From the NCBI GenBank assembly GCA_030549495.1, contig JAUIRK010000821.1, forward strand, positions 1 through 64,000: a DNA stretch of 64,000 nt, given 5' to 3'. How positions within the stretch are numbered: position 1 is the first letter of the stretch; every line of letters starts with the position of its first letter. This DNA is from Nectonema munidae. Lineage: Eukaryota > Nematomorpha > Nectonematoida > Nectonematidae. Of the stretch, positions 47,401 through 56,400 are shown one piece after another. A program made the translations under genes and the position numbers. Below the pieces are notes generated by a model. That model worked only from the letters and a program-made list of their open reading frames with translations, had not been told where the DNA came from and ran no database searches.

Positions 47401-50400
47401 TCTCTACACATTTTTCAATCATGGTAGCAATATATAGTTGAATGATTATAAACTTTCACCTCGTTGTCTCCCCATTTTTATTATATCAAATCAAACGGGG
47501 AGCAAACTTTATTATAAATAAGTATGAAATTAATAAACAAGAATCTAGCTATACTGTAATAATTTGTAATTGAATAAATATTTATAAGCCCAACGATTTT
47601 TACGACGTTGTCTCCCAATTTTTATTATTTCAAATCAAGCAAGGAGCAAACTTTATATAAAAGGTAGAAAATCTAGGAATATGATATTAATATGTAATTG
47701 AATTAAATTATGACGGGTTGTTGCACGTCTTTATTCTTTTTCGGTTTTGTTAGATATGTGTGTGTTCTTGTAATATATATAGAAAAACAGTGCAACAAAT
47801 TAAAAAATATGTTTTTCGACAGTTTGGCATTATGTCGACATCATTTCGGTCAGCATTTTGGTTGTAGACTAGTCTGGCACGTCGCCTCAAGCATGTTGTC
47901 TCAAGCGTTGTCCTGCCAGACATCTTCCAGCTGATCAAAATTTTGGAGATGATAACTTTCTCATTTTTTAAGATTTTATATATTTCCTAATACCTTCATA
48001 GAGGCTATGGGAGCTTTTTTCAAAATATTTACTTAAAGTCTCGATGGGATGAAAATGAAACAATCTTTAAATTTAGATATATAGTGTACAGGTAGTCGTC
48101 GACTTACGACATATCCGACTTACGACAGATCGACGCCAACAAAACTAAAATATTTCTCAAAAATAAATTTTAATAATGGCAGTTTTTTTCTTTTTTGCAT
48201 AACTTCTCTTTTTTTTGTTTTCGATTTTTACATTGCTGTAAGTGAAATTTTGATTCTTTTAATTTTTTATATACATGTTTTGTTATGGTACTACTAATTT
48301 TAAAATTATTATTTTATTTTTGATTTTTTAAACAAACTGCTAAGAAAACTATTTATTTAATATTAATTAATTACTGCGTCACTTTAAAAATTTTAAGTTT
48401 TTGACCGATTATTACTTAAAATGTTTTTTTGTACAATAAGTCTCTTTTTCTTTAAATATTTTTGATTTAGTTTTTAAAATAAAAAAAAATATTTATTCAT
48501 TTTAGTTTGACTATATTTTTATAAAATTTTTAAATTAAGATTGTTAGTAACTAAAAGCTCCAGATGTCTTCAAAAAAACCCATACCCTACTAATGAACAA
48601 CGTGCTAAAAAAGCAAGAAAGGCAATTGATATTGATATGAAAATGAAAGTGATCAATCAATATGAAAATAGCAAGAAAGTTGGAGAACTTGCACAAGAAC
48701 TTTTGTTATCACATTCTACTGTGTCGACTATTTTAAAAAACAAAGAAAGAATTCGTGAAGCTGTTAAGGGTTCAGCGCCCATGAGATCAAGTGTAATAAC
48801 AAAACAACGAACTGGGCCTATTCACGAAATGGAAAAGCTACTTAATGTTTGGATTGAATGCCAAATACAAAAAAGAATTGCATTGAGCCTGCATACTTTG
48901 CAGTCAAAGGCGTTGAGTATTTTTGCAACCTTAAAAAAGCGAGCTGGAAAAGATTGCAGTCAAGAATTTTCTGCAAGCACTGGCTGGCTTAAAAGATTTA
49001 AAAATAGATTTCAGCTACATAATGTTAGAATCACGGGGGAAGCTGCTAGTTCTGATGAAGAAGGAGCAAAAAAGTTTATTGAAAGTTTAGATTCAATCAT
49101 TTCAGAAGAAGGCTACATACCAGAACAAATTTTTAACGTCGATGAGACTGCTTTGATTTGGGAACGTATGCCAGAACGTTCTTATATTCACCAAGAAGCG
49201 AAAAGTATGCCGGGATTTAAAGCCTTTAAAGATAGGCTGGCTTGGATGACGCAATAACTTTTCGAAGATTGGTTTATCAATTGTTTTATTCAAGTTCGTG
49301 AATACTGTTTTAAAAATAATCATCCTTTCAAAATTTTATTGGTATTAGATAACGCACCCGGACACTCATCTTATTTAGCTGATCTGAATCCTAACGTGAA
49401 AATTGTATTTTTACCGCCTAACACAACGGCTCTCATTAAGCCTATGGACCAAGGTGCCATTTTTGTTTTTAAAGCTAACTATCTCAAAACCACTTTTGCC
49501 CAAGCTATAGTTGCCACAGATATGGATGAAGAGCTATCGTTGAAAGATTTTTGGAAAAACTATAATCTTCTTCAATGCATAAAAAACATCGCTACAGCAT
49601 GGGAAGCGTTAACTACAAAATGGATGAAAGGCATTTGGAAAAAATGCGTTAAACGATTTGTTAATGCTGGCCACGACAGTGAAAGTGATTTAGAAATAAT
49701 CAAAGAAAAAATAGTCTCACTGGCAAAAGAACTTTCTTTGGAATGTGAAATTGAAGAAGTCGAAGAAATAATTGAAAAAGAAAATGAGGAACTGACAAAT
49801 GAAGAATTGATTGTTCTTGAAGAAGAAAAAGTAACAGAAGAAATGAGGGCAACAGAAAAAAGCGTGGCAGAAACAGCAGAAGTAGAAAAAGATGTGCGGA
49901 GGATTTTCAGCACCAAAGGACTAGCAGAAAGTTTATTGCAAGCCAACAAAGTTCTTGCACATTTTGAAAAAATGGATTCCAATGTTAAACGTTTTGCAAA
50001 AATTGAAAGATTGGTTTTAGATGCTTTTCGTCCATATAAGGAAATTTATGAGGAGAGACGCAAAAATACCCTTCAAACAAAAATGACTACGTTTATGAAA
50101 AAAGAATCTCCTTCATTTAGCTCTGCGCTCAGTGAAGATCTTGAAGGTTCGCATCTATTCACAAGCGAAAAATAATTTTTATTTGTGATGTGTCCAAATA
50201 AAACTGTTTTTAAATTTTTGACTTATATTTTTTACATTTTTGTAAACATAAACAGCTATATATATATTATAAACATATATAAAGGTAACACATAATACCT
50301 TCATGTACTATAGTGAGTGTAAATATCAAGAATTAAAAGAATTTCGAGGCATAAATATTAAATATAACTACAAAATGTAACTTTAACTCTGAGATGTACC

Positions 50401-53400
50401 TACTCGACTTACGTCCAGTTCGCTTTACGACAGGTTATTCAGAACGGAACCCCGTCGTAAGTCGACGATTACCTGTATCTCCAACCCGTATATTACGATG
50501 ATTCTTCTCCAACCTGTATTCTACAATGATTCATCTCCAAACTATATACTACAATGATTCATCTCCAACCTGTATACTACGATGATTCATCTCCAACCTG
50601 TATTCTACAATGATTCATCTCCAAACTATATACTACAATGATTCATCTCCAACCTGTATACTACGATGATTCATCTCCAACCTGTATACTACGATGATTC
50701 ATCTTCAACCTGTATACTACGATGGTTTCTATTCCATGTACAAATAACTAGGGAGACAATGTTCAACTTTCTGTTCACATTCTGCTAGATGTAGGATTTG
50801 ATATACCTCATTCGAAGAGACGATGCTACATAAGTTATTACCTATATACATTATACCTGTGTATACCGCGATATCTCCAACCTATCAGTTCATATTTTGC
50901 TAGATGTAAGATTTGATATACCTCATTCGGGGAGAGGATGTTAGATAAGTAATTACCTATATTTTTGCAATTTTTTCACGATAAATATATTTTATCAAAT
51001 AATCAAAATAAAATTCTGTAATCAAAGAATCTTCAACCGTACAGGTTATGAGAATATATCATTACATATTAGGGAAGAGTTTTCTAAGCTCTTTATACTG
51101 AAAAAATATTTCTTCAAATATATTACTGAGCTAGAAGGTTGATGCAATCAAAATTACAAGCAAGATAGTCCTGCAGTTTGAACGAAGAGTGCGAGAGTGG
51201 GTGTGTGAGTGTGATAGTCAGGGGTTCGATTCGAGAGAAAGGGTGGGGAGGGGGGGGGGGGGGGTGATTTCAATATTTTTCTCAATTATATATCTTTTTT
51301 ATAGTATTTATTAGATGTCTTTTTTTATAGTATTTATTAGACTTGTTTATCTTCTGAGTGGACTTTCTATATTACCGTGGAATGAATATTTAAAATATCC
51401 ACATTTGTAAAAAAAATTAAAAAGTAAATTTTTCCCATTTTTTACAGAAGAGTTTCCTAAAACTTCATACAGAAATATTATTTCTTCAATGTGGTTTCAT
51501 GCGCACATGTGTTAGATTCGAAAATTATAATTATTTTATAAAAATATAGAAATAAATTTAGGATTATAGTAAAAAAAAATAAATTCATGAGATTACTTAT
51601 TGAGAAAAATTGATTTAAACACATATTTTGATCTATTTATCTTCTCTTTAGAAATTTATATGCAGTAAACAATAATAAAAATAATATTTATCCAAAACAT
51701 ATTTTTTTCGAATCAAAGTGTAAATCAAACCCGCACTTAAATTTTGGATGATTAATTCAAAAGAAGTAAAAAACTAATGTTAATTTATAAAAAACCGAAA
51801 ACTAAAATGATTTTATAAAAATCTAAAAATAAATAGTGGACTACGAATATCCAACAAAACTTGTACATTCGATCTACATTTTTCACTTCAAAAATAATTT
51901 TAAATTTATTAGAAAAACATTATACTGACCAATAAAAAAAACGAAGGTTAATTTATAAAAAAATGGAAAAACTAATACTATTTTATAAAAATCTACAAAT
52001 AAATTTAGATTCTGAGAGTAGAGTCGCTTTATAATTGTGCTGGAAATTGTCACATAATATAGGTTAAAATTTGTCCAAATGAAAGGAGCTTTAGTTTAAA
52101 ATGAATCCCTTATCTGCTAATTATGATTTCCATGGGTATGAAGCCCATGGAAAATAAAAACAGTAAAATGGTATTTCTTAGGTACTTATGATATAAGTAA
52201 TGTATTCTGAAAGCCCATAAAAAATGCTTTAATTTGGTATATCGCATGATGCATTTTGTTAAGAAATGTGAAAGTTATAAGCGTTTTAATATTTGACTAA
52301 GATTTAAGCTAGGAACACTACAAATAAACTAAGCGTACACTAGCCCGATAAAATAAACCACACACGCGTGCTAAAGATGTGGTGAAGCGTATGCGAGATA
52401 AGAATTCACTGCGCTCACAAACGCGTAATGCAACATGTGATCATCTTTCTTCGCATAGTTATGCGCTAAAATCAATAATAAGCGTGTTAGAATCAATAAT
52501 GTGATTTATTCTTCGCACACTGTCGGTATAAATATAACGAATGCCCTTCGTTAAAAATTAGAAAGGTTGTATCTAAACTAAATAAAAGTAGACTACGATT
52601 ATCCAACAAACCTCGTACATTCAATCGACATTTTTCACTTGAAAAATAATTTAAAATTTATTAGAAAAACATTATACTGACCTATACTACTGACCCATAA
52701 AAAGTAGAAAATAAATATTAATTTTCGACAGTTTTATTTAACTATGACATTTTAAAATGTTAAAAACCACATTCTACCTTTGTGAATATAAAATATTGAA
52801 AAAATAATATATAAACTCATTACGTTAATTATTGGTATTTTTTGAAACTAGATAAAAGTTGACTGACCTCACATAAAAGCAGATTTTGGAAAAATGAATA
52901 TATATTTATTTGTATAACCTAGCCTAAGTTAACCACAAAGAGTATACCATACCATTTTCATTCAATTTTTTTTAATCTTCACATTATGCTTCACTCAAAA
53001 GGTGGTCCGTAATTTTTTCAAAAATTTAGAAATAAAGTCCATTTATTAAAATTTTTTAAATCTTTTGTAAAAATAAATTATTCTAGAGTATGTAGCAAAC
53101 GATAAGCTTTCTAATGATATATATATCATGAAAAAGAAATTTTGAAAAACAGTTTAATTCTTTCTGCAAATCAAACAAGTAAAAATTTTCAAAAGTAGTA
53201 TTAGTATTGGTATTATTATTATTATTAATATTATTATATAATAGATTATATATTACATAAACATTTCAACCAATCATATAGTTTTTATGAAATAAAACTG
53301 TAATTTCAAAGTTAAGTTTTTTGAACTTTTAGGTAGAATTTTTGAAATGTGGCTTTCAATATGTATGTAAAATATTTTTTGAAATTTTTTTTTTTTAGCA

Positions 53401-56400
53401 TTTTACGATTTACACATTTAAATATATAATAAGGCTGGCAAGTTGTCTCCCCTGAGGTCTTGCCAGACCTCTGATTTAGCAAAGCTATACTTTGCAAATT
53501 ATTTGTTGTCTCTCGAAGTAAGGACATGAAAATTGTTTTCAAAGTTTGTATGTTGGTTAAAAACAAAGTATAACAAGAATTAACGTTGCTTAAGACTATC
53601 ATCCTTATTTTGATATAGCAAATGATATTGGAAGGAAAAAATTATACATAGCAAGAAATATGCAGAATGAGCGATTCATTAAAAGCAAGACGACACAAAT
53701 AGCGAGATTGTGAATGCGCAAGCAGGCTGTTTAAACATGTTTATTATAACGAGTAGGGTGAATCATAGTGAACTTAACGCATGTACTTATTCAATTGGAG
53801 TGTATGAATTTTGAATTTATAAGCTCTCTACTTACATTGGCATTAAATTGGGAGCTTCCTTAGCCAAGGTAGCAATTCCTGAATTGATATTTGAAATAGC
53901 TTGCATAACAGCGGGCTTTGAAAGAGCGGATTGAATATCCTTGTTTTCCATCTTAATCAAGATAAAATAGTTTTACAAAGTGCACAATAATAAATGACAA
54001 TACCTGTTTTAAGAAGAAAGGAAGGTGTCTTTTTAGTTGATCTTGGAATTGGGGGTTTTCAGCTAATGAAGGAATGGAAGAAATTATCTAAAAGAAACGC
54101 TACAAAATATGAAGGCAAATATAGCGTGTATCTAAGATGCAACCTGTTGCGAAAGTTCGGGATTAGATACCATCTGACTAACAACTGACTGCATATACGG
54201 AGCATTTAGCATGTTTTGCATCATAGTAGGATTGTTAGCCATTTGCTGAACCAAACTTTGAACACCAGGAGTATTGAGCATGGCTTAATGTGGATAAAAA
54301 GCAAACTTAATTTATCGAATAGAAGCAAGCTAGGTTCAAACGAATCATACAAGGGTTAAAAAATTGAAGAAAATCAAATGTTTAGTTAGTCAATCGAAAA
54401 ATTGATTGAAGGGCAAGGCAAAAATAGACATAGATACTTAGCGCATATTAGCTTGATTAATGAAAAAAATTTCTCGTGATTCCTTATACTAGTTTCAGAC
54501 GCAGTTATGTCCACTCTTCCCAGCAATTAGGTCTTTAGATTTACAATATTGTTCATTTATATTCTCAAATAGTTAGGGATGAGAGTGAAATTTTTGAAGT
54601 CTGTCTAAAAGTAACGCCATATCAAAGAAACAATTGCGAAGTTTGAGAGAAAAGAGGGACAATTATATTAGGAAAAAAGAGGCGTAATATTTCTGACATT
54701 AAAATTGCATTCTCAGCTTCATTTCATATATTATGCAATCTTACGCATACAAATAATAAATAGACAATCCATAATGTCACGCCCATTATTTTCACATTTA
54801 TTTAATGAAATTGAACACAACACAGCCGTTTCTATTTCGTCAAGAACAACCTCTTATACGTTGGGGCAGTTGTATGATAAATTCAGCTGATGAAACTTGT
54901 GTAGCTTTTTACGAAGCATTGGGGAATTAAAAACGTTCATATGTAAATTATAAATCTGTTTTCTTTTAAGTGTAGCAAAAAGGCAAAAGGAAGCAGGGTA
55001 TACTTTTTATAATGTTTTTCAAATAATTTTGAAAAATGAAAATTATAAAAAAAAATAGCCCCCACACTTAATAAATTTTTAGGCCTTTTTTTAAACGTGA
55101 CAAAAAAATTCAAGAATAAAACTTATTCTATAGAAGTAATTAATTATTATCAATGTTATTAAGACAAATTTATTCAACTAATTCTGAAAAATGTATTGAA
55201 TTTTCCAAATGTAGGGTGGTCTCAAGTAAATAATGAAGCTAGGCATCAGAATTGAACAGTACGTTGGCATGATGTAGTCACATTCTAAAGCTAAATAATG
55301 ATAAAAAAAAGTTAAAGAAACCTGCAGCTGTTGACATTCCTGAAGCACTACTTGTACTGGTAGAAGTAGTTGTAGTATTTGTTGTTGGAGCCCAAGGATT
55401 TGGAATTGGCTGATTAGAACTTATTGTTTGATCTTAAAAATAAAAGCATTTAAATGGTTTTAAAAGTGGAAGTAAAAAACCTACTGGAGTTCGTGGTTGA
55501 AGTGTACGGATTGGATGTTAACTGATCAGTAGCACTCAACAAAGGCTCCTGAATATCTGTGTACATGCGTTGAAGGGCGTTATAACCACCAGGAATGCTC
55601 TAAAATACATTTTATGAACTCAATTCTATTTAAAAACAAAGCAAAAAACCAAAATTAAGAAACAATTTTAAAAGAATAAAATATTATGACAGAGTAGAAG
55701 CAAAAAAGTGGCTAAGCTTTCACACAAATTCTTAGCAAACAATATAAAAGGATACCTTATCATCCCTGTTAACTTGAAGAAAAAAATGTGATAAGATGAC
55801 AACAACTACATTTCTAATAATTTAGTGTTAGGGAAGTCGACAAGTAGAAAGTTTAAAAAGATTTTGTTATAACTAATGCCATTGTGTAAAGTTTATCAAA
55901 AATTGAAACAACAACTTTATTCGAATTTCAAGTTCATTTTCGGAGTTGCAAGAGCGTAGTAAAATTCAAGGAAAACATCGTTTGATACTTTTCTTATTTT
56001 TGACACAAGAACAAGATCAATTTTTTTTTACATTAACTGAATTGTTCAATCACCTCCATTTTGAACATTATTTTGGAGCAAAATGATCACTTTTGAACTT
56101 ATCATAAAATTTAGATATAAATTAAATTTAATGATCGAAATAAAAAAAATAATACTTTGCCCCATTTTTCACTTCTTGGAGACGAATTGTGTAAAGAGTA
56201 CATTTTGACAATAATTTTTCACAAATACAAAATATATACGAAAAGATATTTAAGAAGGTTCAAAAATACTTCAGTTCATAAAAAAAAGTCTTCAATTAAA
56301 AACTACAAATCATAAATACCATAATAGTAAGTTTATATAAATAACAAATGGAAATTGTAAAAATTGTTAAAAAAATGTCTAATTCTTACTTCTAACTATT

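Noticed and set aside
50478-50735. Possible CRISPR-like array
   Set aside because: The 28-bp units are directly contiguous with no unique spacers, and the context is a eukaryotic intron. It is a minisatellite.
54705-54890. Plus-strand 61-residue frame inside a ubiquilin intron
   Set aside because: It has a plausible start and composition but no similarity or splice context I can support.
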